This document shows, piece by piece, positions 23,109-31,345 of a stretch of 40,749 nucleotides of DNA. The translations under genes and the position numbers were made by a program. Each line of letters starts with the position of its first letter. Within the stretch, counting starts at the first letter, position 1. Source of the stretch: Magnetospirillum moscoviense (GTDB lineage Bacteria; Pseudomonadota; Alphaproteobacteria; Rhodospirillales; Magnetospirillaceae); assembly GCF_001650635.1 (NCBI RefSeq), contig NZ_LWQU01000134.1, forward strand, positions 1 through 40,749. The letters run 5' to 3'. The notes beneath the pieces were generated by a model. That model made no database searches. It saw only the letters and a program-made list of their open reading frames with translations, and had not been told where the DNA came from.

Positions 23109-23125
23109 CCTCCTTCTCGAAGCAA
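23109..23125 (-). promoter_or_regulatory. ROSE-like RNA thermometer hairpin over the hsp20 ribosome binding site
   Basis: In the hsp20 leader, TTGCTT (23125-23120) can pair with AAGGAG (23115-23110, part of the AGGAGG site) across a CGAG loop. The pairing contains a G opposite a G inside the helix. The U-U-G-C-U box facing the Shine-Dalgarno with a G-G mismatch is the signature of ROSE thermometers of alphaproteobacterial small heat-shock genes. The ~120-base leader length also fits. Upstream leader stems were not folded. Confidence 0.6.
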
Positions 23126-23228
23126 CCAGAATTGAGATGGCGGGCCATTGGCCGCCCGTGCCGTCCCCAGGGACCGGACAGCGGCGAATCCCGCGCGAAG
23201 TGCCGGTTCCGGCCACCTCGCACCATCG

Positions 23229-23256
23229 ATTTAGGATGGATTCTGGGGCCGTCAAG
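23229..23256 (-). promoter_or_regulatory. RpoH (sigma-32) type promoter of hsp20
   Basis: On the minus strand CTTG (23256-23253), 17 bases, then CCTAAAT (23235-23229) fit the alphaproteobacterial RpoH pattern CTTG-N17-CYTATNT with one mismatch in the -10. It gives a leader of about 120 bases. The same CTTGAC also serves as a fair sigma-70 -35. Confidence 0.6.
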
Positions 23257-23327
23257 CCCCCGCCCCTTGCCGGTCGGAACCGGCGTTCCCACCTCGGAAA
23301 AGATGGGCATCACACGGGATTTCGGCC

Positions 23328-23720
23328 ATGCAACACCCGGCTTTCGTGCGCAAGACCTATGCCGAGACACTGGACCTGATGGTCGAGGCCCGCAATTACC
23401 TGGGCCTGGCCGGCCCGCCGGTCGGCCGATCCCCCATCGAATCCGTCGTCGGCTTGCGCCACTCGTGCGAGGCGCTGCGGGCGACCGCCCGGCTGACCAG
23501 CGTGATGGCCTGGCTGATGATGCAACGCGCGATCCAGCTGGGCGAAGTGGACGAGGATCAGGCGCTGGCAGGAGCCGCCTGGCTGGACGGCGACCCGGTC
23601 TGCCTGGCCGAGGCCGACGAACCGCTTCTGCCGCAAGGGCTGCAAAATCTGCTCAGGCGCAGCCTGCTGCTTTACGTCCGGGTGGCGCGGATCGAGGAAC
23701 GTCTGCGTCAGGCGGCGTGA
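23328..23720 (+). CDS. RcdA-like protein (DUF1465)
   Basis: The 130-aa helical protein matches DUF1465, which includes Caulobacter RcdA, the adaptor that helps ClpXP degrade CtrA. Signatures are KTYAETLDLMVEARNYL, SEALRATARLTSVMAWLMMQRA and a conserved C-terminal helix (LQNLLRRSLLLYVRVARIEERL). The domain is complete and there is no extension. It is divergent from hsp20 and convergent with the adenylate cyclase. The cell-cycle role is known for Caulobacter; here it is an inference by homology. Confidence 0.85.
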   Translation: MQHPAFVRKTYAETLDLMVEARNYLGLAGPPVGRSPIESVVGLRHSCEALRATARLTSVMAWLMMQRAIQLGEVDEDQALAGAAWLDGDPVCLAEADEPLLPQGLQNLLRRSLLLYVRVARIEERLRQAA

Positions 23721-23729
23721 CCAGGCCAG

Positions 23730-25529
23730 CTATTTCCAGGGAATCTCGTAAAGGGGAATGGCGTCCTTGAAGCCCTTCATGTGCTTGGCGCCGACGGCGC
23801 GGAAGCCGGCCTTGGGCTTGCCCGACAAATCCATCACCGAGGCGGTGCACAGGATTTCGTCGGTGTTGGTGGCGGCGCAGACGCGGGCCGCCAACTGAAC
23901 GGTCGAACCGAACAGATCGTCTTCCTCCTGGATCGGCTCGCCGGCATTGAGGCCGATGCGCAGATGCAGTTCCTGGCTGGGCATGCGCTGGTTGTGCTCG
24001 GCGACCTGGCGCTGCATGGTCACCACCGAGTCGATCGCGCCGGCGGCCGAATAGAACGACGCCATGATGCCGTCGCCGGTATGCTTGACCTCGTTGCCGC
24101 CATACTTGGCCAGGGCGTTCCTGACGATCAGATTGTGGCGGCGCACGATTTCCTGGGCGGCGGCGTCGCCCCGCTGCTGGGTCATGTCGGTCGAGCCGAC
24201 CATGTCGGTGAACAGCACCGTCATCATCTGCTTCTTGGTCTCGCCGCCCTTGCGGTTCCAGTTGGTGAAGACGTCGCGCAGGCCCAGATGGGCGCCGTCC
24301 TCGTCGCCCAGCAGGAAGTTGCCCATGGCGTCGCGGCCGGCCTGGGCGACCGACAGGTAGCGCGGCTCGCGCAGATATTCCGGCAGCTTGTCGTGGAAGC
24401 CCTCGGCCAGTTCGCCCTTGGTCCCCAGCCGGTCCAGGGCCTGGGCCAGCAACTGGCGCCGGCCGGAACTGGAAATCTTCCTGAACTCGCCCAGGGATTC
24501 GATGGCGCCGGCCAGATAAAGGTGCAGGGCGAACTTGTTGTAGGCGTCCATCTCGATCCGGTTGGCGCGACAGAAATCCATCGCGCCATCCAGATAGCGG
24601 CGCACCGCGCCGGCCTGCGATTCGGCCGACTGGCCGCCGGCTTCCTCTTTTTGCGGTTTGGCCTGCTCGGCCTCACGCGATGGCTGCGACATGATCTCGG
24701 GCAGGGCTTCGTCGGCCGGCGGCAGGATCGGCGGGAAATCGTCGTCGGCAAAGGCCGGCAGGTCGTCGTCCTTGTCGGCGATCAGCGGCAGGTCGCGCGC
24801 CGCCTCGTCGGCCAGCTTGTCCACCGACTTCTGCAACTGGCTGTCGCGGCGGGGCGCGCGCGGCGTGCCCCACGACAGGTTGGGCGCGCCGAAGGTCGGG
24901 ACCTGGGCGCGGCGCGGCATGAACTTCATGCCCAAGGGCACCGCCGTCATCAGGAAGGTCAGGGCGAACACGGCGACCAACAGCTGGTTGTAAGCCGCTT
25001 CCGAGATCGACATCGAAAAGCCCATCTTCCACAACAGCACGATCGCTTCCGGCGTGACCTTCAGGGCCAGCATCGATACCGCCAGCGACAGGGCGCAGAT
25101 GCCCATCAGGCGGACCAGGATCTGACGCAGCTTGGCGGCATCCTCGATCTCGGACGCGGTCTTCTTGCGCTGGGGCGCGGGCGCCGGTCTGGCCGCGGCC
25201 TTGGCGGCCGGCTTGGCCGCCGCCTTGCCCGAGGATTTGGGCTGGTCGCGGTCGCCGGACGACGACGATGCGCGGGCCTGGGCCGGTTTGGGTGCCGTCG
25301 GTGGCGGCTTGCCCGAACCGACGCCCGAGCTGACATAGACGTCGGCTTCCTCGAAGGCGTTGTCGTCGGTGTAATAGGTTTCGCGGAGCACCTTGACCTT
25401 GATCTTCAAGGTCTGCTCCAGCTCCTTGGCTTCGGCAATCGCGGTTTCACGCTCGGTACGTGGGAACCGTGCGTGCAGCATCCAACCCCGGCCTTCGAGG
25501 ACGTAAACCTCGTAATGGACGATGATCAT
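23730..25529 (-). CDS. Membrane-bound class III adenylate cyclase
   Basis: The 599-aa protein has an N-terminal soluble part (MIIVHYEVYVLEGRGWMLHA), a low-complexity A/P/K/S linker (about 75-125), two membrane segments (about 140-160 and about 186-206) and a second linker rich in D, A and P. A helical region (about 310-420) follows, then the catalytic domain from about 435. Class III residues are present: first metal D in FTDMVGST, second metal D in KHTGDGIMASF, and the transition-state N/R region in TVQLAARVCAATNTDEIL. It should make cAMP from ATP. The N-terminal ~70 residues match no sensor domain I know. Confidence 0.88.
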   Translation of the reverse strand: MIIVHYEVYVLEGRGWMLHARFPRTERETAIAEAKELEQTLKIKVKVLRETYYTDDNAFEEADVYVSSGVGSGKPPPTAPKPAQARASSSSGDRDQPKSSGKAAAKPAAKAAARPAPAPQRKKTASEIEDAAKLRQILVRLMGICALSLAVSMLALKVTPEAIVLLWKMGFSMSISEAAYNQLLVAVFALTFLMTAVPLGMKFMPRRAQVPTFGAPNLSWGTPRAPRRDSQLQKSVDKLADEAARDLPLIADKDDDLPAFADDDFPPILPPADEALPEIMSQPSREAEQAKPQKEEAGGQSAESQAGAVRRYLDGAMDFCRANRIEMDAYNKFALHLYLAGAIESLGEFRKISSSGRRQLLAQALDRLGTKGELAEGFHDKLPEYLREPRYLSVAQAGRDAMGNFLLGDEDGAHLGLRDVFTNWNRKGGETKKQMMTVLFTDMVGSTDMTQQRGDAAAQEIVRRHNLIVRNALAKYGGNEVKHTGDGIMASFYSAAGAIDSVVTMQRQVAEHNQRMPSQELHLRIGLNAGEPIQEEDDLFGSTVQLAARVCAATNTDEILCTASVMDLSGKPKAGFRAVGAKHMKGFKDAIPLYEIPWK

Positions 25530-25632
25530 GACGTCTGCTTACCCGCTCTTCTGATCCGCTCCAGCGAACCAATCCCCCGGTTGCTGTACCCATTTCACCG
25601 GGATAAGTCTATCCCAAAACGGCAATAGGGCC

Positions 25633-25651
25633 GCCAGTCCAAAAGACTGGC
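25633..25651. terminator. Hairpin between rpmE and the cyclase gene
   Basis: Seven pairs (25633-25639 with 25645-25651), which can extend outward with GGGC/GCCC, lie after the rpmE end. The run of five A (25658-25662) would be T before the hairpin on the minus strand rather than after it, so this is not a classic terminator. It may act with the hairpin at 25674-25690. Confidence 0.4.
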
Positions 25652-25673
25652 AGCCCTAAAAATCGTCCGAGGC

Positions 25674-25690
25674 CGGGCCGAAACGGCCCG
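25674..25690 (-). terminator. Probable rpmE terminator hairpin
   Basis: Seven GC-rich pairs (CGGGCCG / CGGCCCG) with a 3-base loop begin seven bases after the rpmE stop. A T run on the minus strand follows about 12 bases later. Strength is uncertain because the T run is displaced. Confidence 0.5.
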
Positions 25691-25696
25691 TCTGCA

Positions 25697-25921
25697 TCAG
25701 GACTTGATGCCGAAGCTGGCGAAACGCTTGTTGAACTTGGCGATCTGGCCGCCGCTGTCAACCATGCGGTGCACACCGGTCCAGGCCGGGTGCGACTTGG
25801 GGTCGATGTCCAGACGCATGGTATCGCCTTCCTTGCCCCAGGTCGTACGAGTCTTGAACTCGCTGCCGTCCGTCATGACCACGTTGATTTCGTGGTAGTC
25901 GGGATGAATGTCGTTCTTCAT
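25697..25921 (-). CDS. rpmE: 50S ribosomal protein L31
   Basis: The 74-aa protein ([15 protein letters not shown], then [21 protein letters not shown] and [14 protein letters not shown]) is L31 of the alphaproteobacterial form, without the zinc CxxC cysteines (C-minus). It is a component of the large ribosomal subunit. It stands alone as is usual for rpmE, with a good AGGA-type site near the ATG (GGAGCAGGACGCC). Confidence 0.97.
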   Translation of the reverse strand: MKNDIHPDYHEINVVMTDGSEFKTRTTWGKEGDTMRLDIDPKSHPAWTGVHRMVDSGGQIAKFNKRFASFGIKS

Positions 25922-26003
25922 GGCGTCCTGCTCCGCAAATCGAAGGCGCCTCTATACAGAAAAGCCCGGGCCTTCGCAAGCGGTCGAGAAGAAAAAAATG
26001 CGA

Positions 26004-26345
26004 TCAGCGCGTCGTCGGGATCGGCGGGGCGGCCCCCAGGCTGACCCGGACGGCGGCCAGCAGGTCCTCGCGGCCGAACGGCTTGGGCAGGAAATGGGTG
26101 ATGTCGGTCCCTTTGACCGCCTCGCAGGCCCCGCCGCCGGGCACCGCCAGGACGCGGGTCCCGCTGAAGCCGGCCGGGCTGACATGGCCGTCGGCAATGA
26201 GCAGATCGGCCGGACGACGGGCGTGGCGGGACAAGGCGTCAACGCCATCGTCGGCGACATCGACCTCGTATCCGGCGGATTCCAGGATGGTCTTCAGCGA
26301 ATGGCGCAGGCGCAGTTCGGATTCCAGCACAAGGATGCGGGTCAT
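26004..26345 (-). CDS. Stand-alone response-regulator receiver domain, partly degenerate
   Basis: The 113-aa protein has the CheY fold order: TRILVLESELRLRHSLKTIL, then YEVDVADDGVDALS, the phospho-acceptor D in LLIADGHVSPAGFSG (about residue 54) and the lysine in HFLPKPFGREDLL. The acidic pocket reads ESE instead of DD, and the conserved T/S after the fourth strand is replaced (VLAVPGGG), so phosphorylation may be altered. No kinase gene is nearby. The start is the ATG at 26345; the frame extends to 26393 but those residues do not belong to the domain. Confidence 0.75.
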   Translation of the reverse strand: MTRILVLESELRLRHSLKTILESAGYEVDVADDGVDALSRHARRPADLLIADGHVSPAGFSGTRVLAVPGGGACEAVKGTDITHFLPKPFGREDLLAAVRVSLGAAPPIPTTR

Positions 26346-26496
26346 GGTCGTCTCCCCAGACTTCTTTTGGGCCATTCGGCCGCTTGGTTGCATCCAGTAT
26401 CACCATCCGGACACAAATACGCAATCACCGTGATGACGAGGCGCTTCCAAGGCGATACCATTCGGCCCAACTGTGAAAGCCCAAGGAACCACACCG

Positions 26497-26829
26497 ATGA
26501 CCATGGATCTCAGCCGCTTCAACACCTTGGCCGACGATACCATCGAAGCCATCGCCGACAAGGTCGATGACCTGCTGGGCGACAAGATCGACGCCGACCT
26601 GCAGGGCGGCATCCTGACCATGACCATCGGCGGCGGCGGCGGTCAGTATGTCGTCAACAAGAACGGGCCGATGCGCCAGGTGTGGCTGGCCTCGCCGGTC
26701 AGCGGCGCCTGGCATTTCGAATGGGACGAATCCGGCCATTGGCTGTCGACGCGCGAGCCGAAGCTGGCGCTTGACGCCATCCTGGCGCAAGAGCTGAACG
26801 ACCGCTTCGGCGTCACAGTCGCGTTTTAG
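26497..26829 (+). CDS. cyaY: Frataxin homologue CyaY
   Basis: The 110-aa protein has the frataxin fold. An acidic first helix (SRFNTLADDTIEAIADKVDDL) is followed by DADLQGGILTMTIGGGG, QYVVNKNGPMRQVWLASP and AWHFEWDESGHW. CyaY binds iron and IscS and controls cluster synthesis, so it works with the isc operon at 9.9-17.5 kb although it is not in it. AAGGA lies about nine bases before the ATG at 26497; 26503 is an alternative. It is convergent with tyrS with two bases between the stops. Confidence 0.93.
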   Translation: MTMDLSRFNTLADDTIEAIADKVDDLLGDKIDADLQGGILTMTIGGGGGQYVVNKNGPMRQVWLASPVSGAWHFEWDESGHWLSTREPKLALDAILAQELNDRFGVTVAF

Positions 26830-26831
26830 GC

Positions 26832-28082
26832 TTATTCCGGCCGAACCAGGACGTGACGCTTCTTGCCGGCGGTCAGCTTCAGCACGCCGTCCTTCAGGTC
26901 GGCGCTCGAGATCGGCTGGGCCGGGTCCTTGATCGGCTGGTCGTTCAGGCGACCGCCGCCTTGTTGGATCAGGCGCCGGGCCTCGCCGTTGGAGGTCACC
27001 AGTCCGGCCTGGACGAACAGGGCGAAGGCGGTGATGCCGGCGGCCAGATCGCCGGCCGCCACCGACACCGTCGGCAGGTTGGCCGACAGCGCCCCTTCCT
27101 CGAAGGTCTTGCGGGCGGTCTCGGCGGCTTCGGCGGCTGCCGCCTCGCCGTGTGCCAGGCGGGTGACCTCGCCGGCCAGGATCTTCTTGGCCTCGTTGAT
27201 CGCGGCGCCCTGCAGGGCCTCCAGCTTGGCGATCTCGGCCAGCGGCAGCTCGGTGTAGAGCTTGAGGAAACGGCCGACATCGGCGTCCTCGGTGTTGCGC
27301 CAATATTGCCAGAAATCCCACGGGCTCAGCATGTCGGCGTTCAGCCACACCGCGCCGTTGGCGGTCTTGCCCATCTTGGCGCCCGAGCTGGTGGTCAGCA
27401 GCGGGCTGGTCAGGCCGAACAGCTCGGCCCCATGGACGCGCCGGCCCAATTCCACGCCGTTGACGATGTTGCCCCACTGGTCCGAGCCGCCCATCTGCAG
27501 CACGCACTTGTTGCGCGCCCACAGCTCGGCGAAATCATAGGCCTGCAGGATCATGTAGTTGAATTCAAGGAAGGTCAGCGGCTGCTCACGCTCCAGCCGC
27601 AGCTTGACCGAATCGAAGGTCATCATGCGGTTGATGGTGAAGTGGCGGCCGTAATCGCGCAGGAAGCTGATATAGTTCAGCTGGTCCAGCCAGTCGGCAT
27701 TGTTGACCATCATGGAATCGGTCGGGCCGTCGCCGAAGCTCAGATACTTGGCGAACACCGTCTGGATGCCGGCCATGTTGCGGGCGATATCCTCGTCCGA
27801 CAGCATCTTGCGGGCTTCGTCCTTGCCGGTCGGGTCGCCGATGCGGGTGGTGCCGCCGCCCATCAGCACGATCGGCTTGTTGCCGGTCTTCTGCCACCAG
27901 CGCAGCAGCATGATCTGCATCAGCGAGCCGACATGCAGCGACTGCGCGGTGGCGTCGAAGCCGATATAGGCCACCGCCGGCCCCTCGCCCAGGCGCTTGT
28001 CCAGCGCCTCCAGGTCGGTGCACTGATGCATGAAGCCGCGCTCGGCGACGACCTGCAGGAATTCGGAGCGGGGAGAGGTCAT
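26832..28082 (-). CDS. tyrS: Tyrosyl-tRNA synthetase
   Basis: The 416-aa class I synthetase charges tRNA-Tyr. It has [13 protein letters not shown] (HIGH-type motif), [13 protein letters not shown], the [11 protein letters not shown] tyrosine/ATP pocket and GAKMGKT (KMSKS-type loop, about 230). The C-terminal S4 RNA-binding domain carries [16 protein letters not shown]. The ATG at 28082 ([10 protein letters not shown]) matches the family start; a long upstream frame on this strand crosses anmK and is not coding. It is divergent from anmK with 84 bases between. Confidence 0.96.
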   Translation of the reverse strand: MTSPRSEFLQVVAERGFMHQCTDLEALDKRLGEGPAVAYIGFDATAQSLHVGSLMQIMLLRWWQKTGNKPIVLMGGGTTRIGDPTGKDEARKMLSDEDIARNMAGIQTVFAKYLSFGDGPTDSMMVNNADWLDQLNYISFLRDYGRHFTINRMMTFDSVKLRLEREQPLTFLEFNYMILQAYDFAELWARNKCVLQMGGSDQWGNIVNGVELGRRVHGAELFGLTSPLLTTSSGAKMGKTANGAVWLNADMLSPWDFWQYWRNTEDADVGRFLKLYTELPLAEIAKLEALQGAAINEAKKILAGEVTRLAHGEAAAAEAAETARKTFEEGALSANLPTVSVAAGDLAAGITAFALFVQAGLVTSNGEARRLIQQGGGRLNDQPIKDPAQPISSADLKDGVLKLTAGKKRHVLVRPE

Positions 28083-28166
28083 GGCTTCGACCGATCGTTT
28101 CTGTTGCTTGCCCAAAGGCGGCCCCTTTAGCACAATCGGCGCTTTCTCACAACGACGCGGGCGACC

Positions 28167-29240
28167 ATGCTGGCCTTGGGACTGATGAGCGGGACCTCGC
28201 TGGACGGCATCGACGCCGCCTTGGTGGCCACCGACGGCGAGACGGTGGAAAGCTTCGGCGCCGCCGCCACCTTCCCCTATGACGAGGATTTCAAGGCGGC
28301 CCTGCGCCAAATCCTGGGCGGCACCGGCCCGGTGGCCGAGGTCGAGCGGCACCTGACCCACCTGCATGCCGAGGCGGTGGCCGGGCTGCTGGCCAAGGCC
28401 GGGCTGGAGACCGCGGCGGTCGATGTCATCGGCTTCCACGGCCATACCATCCTGCACCGGCCCGACCAGCGCCGCACCTGGCAGATCGGCGACGGCGCCC
28501 TGCTGGCCCGGCTGACCGGCATTGCCGTGGTGAACGATTTCCGCTCGGCCGACGTCGCCGCCGGCGGCCAGGGCGCGCCGCTGGTGCCGGTGTTCCACCA
28601 GGCGCTGGCCGCCGGGCTGGCGAAGCCCTTGGCGATCCTGAACCTGGGCGGGGTCGGCAACGTCACCTGGCTGGGCGAAGACGGCGCCATCCTGGCCTTC
28701 GACACCGGCCCCGGCAACGCGCTGATCGACGATTGGGCCATGGCCCATACCGGGCGGCCCTGCGACACCGACGGCGCCCTGGCCGCCTGGGGCCGCGTCG
28801 ATTCCGGCGCCCTGGACCGCTTCGCCGGCCACCCCTATTTCGCCCGCAAACCGCCCAAATCGCTGGATCGCGACGATTTCCAGTCCTTCGCCCTGGGGCT
28901 GGTCACTGACCAGGACGCCGCGAACGGCGCCGCCACCCTGACCGCCTTCACCGCCCGCGCGGTCGCGCTGGCTGGCGACTGGTTCCCCGCCCCGGCCGCG
29001 CGCTGGCTGGTGTGCGGTGGCGGCCGGCACAACCCGGCCCTGATGGAGGCCCTGAACAGCGGACTGGGCGTCACGGTCGAACCGGTGGAACGGGTCGGCT
29101 GGGATGGCGACGCCCTGGAGGCCCAGGCCTTCGGCCTGTTGGCGGTGCGCTCGCGACGCGGGCTGCCCCTGACTTATCCTGCGACCACGGGCGCGCCATT
29201 TTCGTGCAGCGGTGGAAAATTTCATCCCGCTCTGAGGTGA
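28167..29240 (+). CDS. anmK: Anhydro-N-acetylmuramic acid kinase
   Basis: The 357-aa kinase phosphorylates and opens anhydro-MurNAc in peptidoglycan recycling. Its ASKHA-fold motifs are [17 protein letters not shown] (phosphate 1), [38 protein letters not shown] (phosphate 2) and [11 protein letters not shown] (adenosine). The C-terminal [15 protein letters not shown] is typical. Length matches the family. The ATG at 28167 begins just before the first motif. About 68 bases separate it from the next gene; I see no clear terminator there. Confidence 0.95.
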   Translation: MLALGLMSGTSLDGIDAALVATDGETVESFGAAATFPYDEDFKAALRQILGGTGPVAEVERHLTHLHAEAVAGLLAKAGLETAAVDVIGFHGHTILHRPDQRRTWQIGDGALLARLTGIAVVNDFRSADVAAGGQGAPLVPVFHQALAAGLAKPLAILNLGGVGNVTWLGEDGAILAFDTGPGNALIDDWAMAHTGRPCDTDGALAAWGRVDSGALDRFAGHPYFARKPPKSLDRDDFQSFALGLVTDQDAANGAATLTAFTARAVALAGDWFPAPAARWLVCGGGRHNPALMEALNSGLGVTVEPVERVGWDGDALEAQAFGLLAVRSRRGLPLTYPATTGAPFSCSGGKFHPALR

Positions 29241-29308
29241 AGCCCGTATCGACTTTGTTAAGGCCTGGCGTCTAGGCTAGCCTACCATCGAAGGCTCGGG
29301 AGGAACCG

Positions 29309-29629
29309 ATGAAGGTGTTGGTCGCTGCCGCCATTCTGATGCTGTCGATGCTGGCGCCGTCGGCGCGGGCCGATCAGGTCTCGGCGATCGGGGCGGTGCG
29401 CGCGCAGCCCAAGGTGATCAATGCCCAGGCCGACAATTCCGGCACCCTTTACGCCTTCGTCAAGGCCGACAAGGCGGCGTGGGACCAGTATGCCGCCTAT
29501 CTGTGCCAGGTGATCAAGCCCCACCAGGCCCGTATCTTCCATATCCGCATCGTCGACGTCACCAAGGCCAATTTCAGCCAGAACCCCAACAATTGGCCGC
29601 GCCTGGGCGAGGCCGCCTGCGGACGATAA
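29309..29629 (+). CDS. Small exported hypothetical protein
   Basis: The 106-aa protein has a clear signal peptide (MKVLVAAAILMLSMLAPSARA, about 1-21). A short mature domain follows with two cysteines (LCQVIKPHQAR and EAACGR) that could form a disulfide. The mature part is alternating beta and helix (ARIFHIRIVDVTKANFSQNP). I do not recognise a family. GGGAGGA lies just before the ATG. It is convergent with the Panacea-domain gene, five bases apart, and upstream of neither toxin nor enzyme genes on its strand. Confidence 0.7.
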   Translation: MKVLVAAAILMLSMLAPSARADQVSAIGAVRAQPKVINAQADNSGTLYAFVKADKAAWDQYAAYLCQVIKPHQARIFHIRIVDVTKANFSQNPNNWPRLGEAACGR

Positions 29630-29634
29630 CAAGC

Positions 29635-30192
29635 TCACTCCGGCTTCTTCGGGGTCAGCGCCTTTGGATTCCAGCCCTTGACCGCCACCGGCTTGCCGCT
29701 TTGCGAGCGCATGACCCGGGGCCGCACCACCTGATCGGCTGATGGCGCCGCCCCCTTGGCCGCCGCCTCGCCCTGGTAGAACTTGACCATCTCGGCGAAG
29801 GGGACTTCCTCGTTCGGCCCCTTGTTCATCGCCGCCGCCACCGCCGGATGCTCGTTCAGCCGCTTGTTGAGCTGGTCGGCCGAGTACTGACCGAAGCGGC
29901 GCCAGATGCTGTCGAGGAAATGGGCGGCCTGATCGGGCACCGGATTGCCTTCCAGATGCGGCGGCCGCCCATAGGCGAAGGCGTGGAACACGGTGGGTTC
30001 GACGGGTCCGAAATTGTCGGTGACGAAGGTCGCCGGCATCAGCTTGCGGCCGGGATAGGCCACGGTGTAATAGGCCTGGGCCAGGAACATCAGCCGATGC
30101 AGCTTCTGCGGCTGGATGTATTCGCGGTCGTTCAGCGCGCGGTCGGAAAACCAGATCACCACGTCCAGGCATGATTTGATGGCGAACTGCAT
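29635..30192 (-). CDS. Panacea-domain (DUF4065, SocA-like) protein
   Basis: The 185-aa protein has the Panacea/DUF4065 pattern in residues about 5-130: IQPQKLHRLMFLAQAYYTVAYPGRKLMPATF, then FGPVEPTVFHAFAYGR. Panacea is known as a neutralising domain in hyperpromiscuous toxin-antitoxin systems and includes the SocA adaptor. The C-terminal ~55 residues are basic and low in structure (KPVAVKGWNPKALTPKKPE). No toxin gene is adjacent; it follows the aminotransferase gene by three bases and may be co-transcribed. Its role here is open: lone adaptor, or antitoxin whose partner is elsewhere. Confidence 0.75.
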   Translation of the reverse strand: MQFAIKSCLDVVIWFSDRALNDREYIQPQKLHRLMFLAQAYYTVAYPGRKLMPATFVTDNFGPVEPTVFHAFAYGRPPHLEGNPVPDQAAHFLDSIWRRFGQYSADQLNKRLNEHPAVAAAMNKGPNEEVPFAEMVKFYQGEAAAKGAAPSADQVVRPRVMRSQSGKPVAVKGWNPKALTPKKPE

Positions 30193-30195
30193 GAA

Positions 30196-31344
30196 CTATC
30201 TCCGCCAGCTTTTCAGACGCTTGGCCGCTTCGACCATGTCGGCGGTGGCGCCCGCGAACGAGAAACGCAGGGTCCGGCTGCCGTGGAACGGATCGAAATC
30301 GGTCCCGGGCGTTACCGCCACCCCGGTCTCGGCCAGCATGCGCTTGCAGAATTCGGGGCTGTCGTTGGTCAGCTCGGCCAAATCGGCATAGAGATAGAAC
30401 GCCCCGTCCGACGGCGCCAGCCGATTAAACCCGGCCTTGGGCAATTCTTCACGCAAGATGTCGCGGTTGACGCGATAGGTGGCGACGCGGGCGTCAAGCT
30501 CGTCCGTGCAGTCGAACACCGCTTCGGCCGCCAGTTGCGACAGGGTCGGCGGCGAGATGAACAGGTTCTGCTGCAGGCACTCGACCTCGCGCGCCAGGTC
30601 GGTCGGCACCACCATCCAACCCAGCCGCCAGCCGGTCATGGCGTAATATTTCGAGAAGGAATTGACGATCAGCGCATGGGGGGCGATGCCGGCGGCGCTG
30701 GCCGCCGCCCCTTCATAGGTGATGCCGTGATAGATCTCGTCCGACACCAGGCGGACCTGGTTGGTCTCGCACCAGACGGCCAGTTCGGCCAGTTCCGCGG
30801 CGGACAGCATCGACCCGGTCGGATTGGACGGGCTGGCCACCACCACGCCGTCCAGCCGGCCGGGCACACTCTCCAGGATCGGCACGGTCAATTGCCAGCG
30901 CGATTGCTCGCCCACCGCCACCGGCACGCACTCGATTCCCAGGGCGGTCAGGATGTTGCGATAGGCCGGATAGCCGGGTGCGGCCACCGCCACCCGCGCG
31001 CCCTTGGGGAAGGCCGCCAGGAAGGCCAGCACGAAGGCCCCCGACGAGCCGGTGGTCACCGCGATCCGTTCCGGCGCGACCGCCACCCCATAGGTCTGGC
31101 GGTAATGGCCGGAAATTCTTTCACGCAAGGATGGAAGCCCCAGGGCGTCGGTATAGCCCAGGGCATGGGACGACAGCGCCGAACGGGCGGCGTCCAGCAC
31201 CCGGGCCGGGGCCTGGCCCGAAGGCTGGCCGACTTCCAGATGCAGCACGTCGCCGCCGGCCGCCGCCCGTTCGTTGGCGGCGCGCATGACGTCCATGACG
31301 ATGAACGGATCGATCTGCCCCTTCAGGGCGTTGTGAAATGCCAT
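30196..31344 (-). CDS. PLP-dependent aminotransferase, class I/II
   Basis: The 382-aa fold-type I enzyme has DVLHLEVGQPSGQAPARVL, the aromatic-ring region YPAYRNI, SPSNPTGSML, SDEIYHGITY and the PLP lysine in SFSKYYAMTGWRLGW. The final arginine that binds the substrate carboxylate is in SRTLRFSFA. The class covers aspartate, alanine and aromatic aminotransferases; the exact substrate is not fixed by sequence. The gene starts at 31344, one base after the end of the GGT-like gene on the same strand, suggesting an operon GGT-like - aminotransferase - Panacea protein. Confidence 0.88.
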   Translation of the reverse strand: MAFHNALKGQIDPFIVMDVMRAANERAAAGGDVLHLEVGQPSGQAPARVLDAARSALSSHALGYTDALGLPSLRERISGHYRQTYGVAVAPERIAVTTGSSGAFVLAFLAAFPKGARVAVAAPGYPAYRNILTALGIECVPVAVGEQSRWQLTVPILESVPGRLDGVVVASPSNPTGSMLSAAELAELAVWCETNQVRLVSDEIYHGITYEGAAASAAGIAPHALIVNSFSKYYAMTGWRLGWMVVPTDLAREVECLQQNLFISPPTLSQLAAEAVFDCTDELDARVATYRVNRDILREELPKAGFNRLAPSDGAFYLYADLAELTNDSPEFCKRMLAETGVAVTPGTDFDPFHGSRTLRFSFAGATADMVEAAKRLKSWRR

Positions 31345-31345
31345 G

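Noticed and set aside
23781-25628. 615-codon plus-strand frame opposite the adenylate cyclase
   Set aside because: Antisense shadow; the minus strand encodes all class III cyclase residues.
25633-25651. Strong intrinsic terminator for the plus strand
   Set aside because: The hairpin is followed by A, not T, on the plus strand, and no plus-strand gene ends there. It is kept only as a weak hairpin after rpmE.
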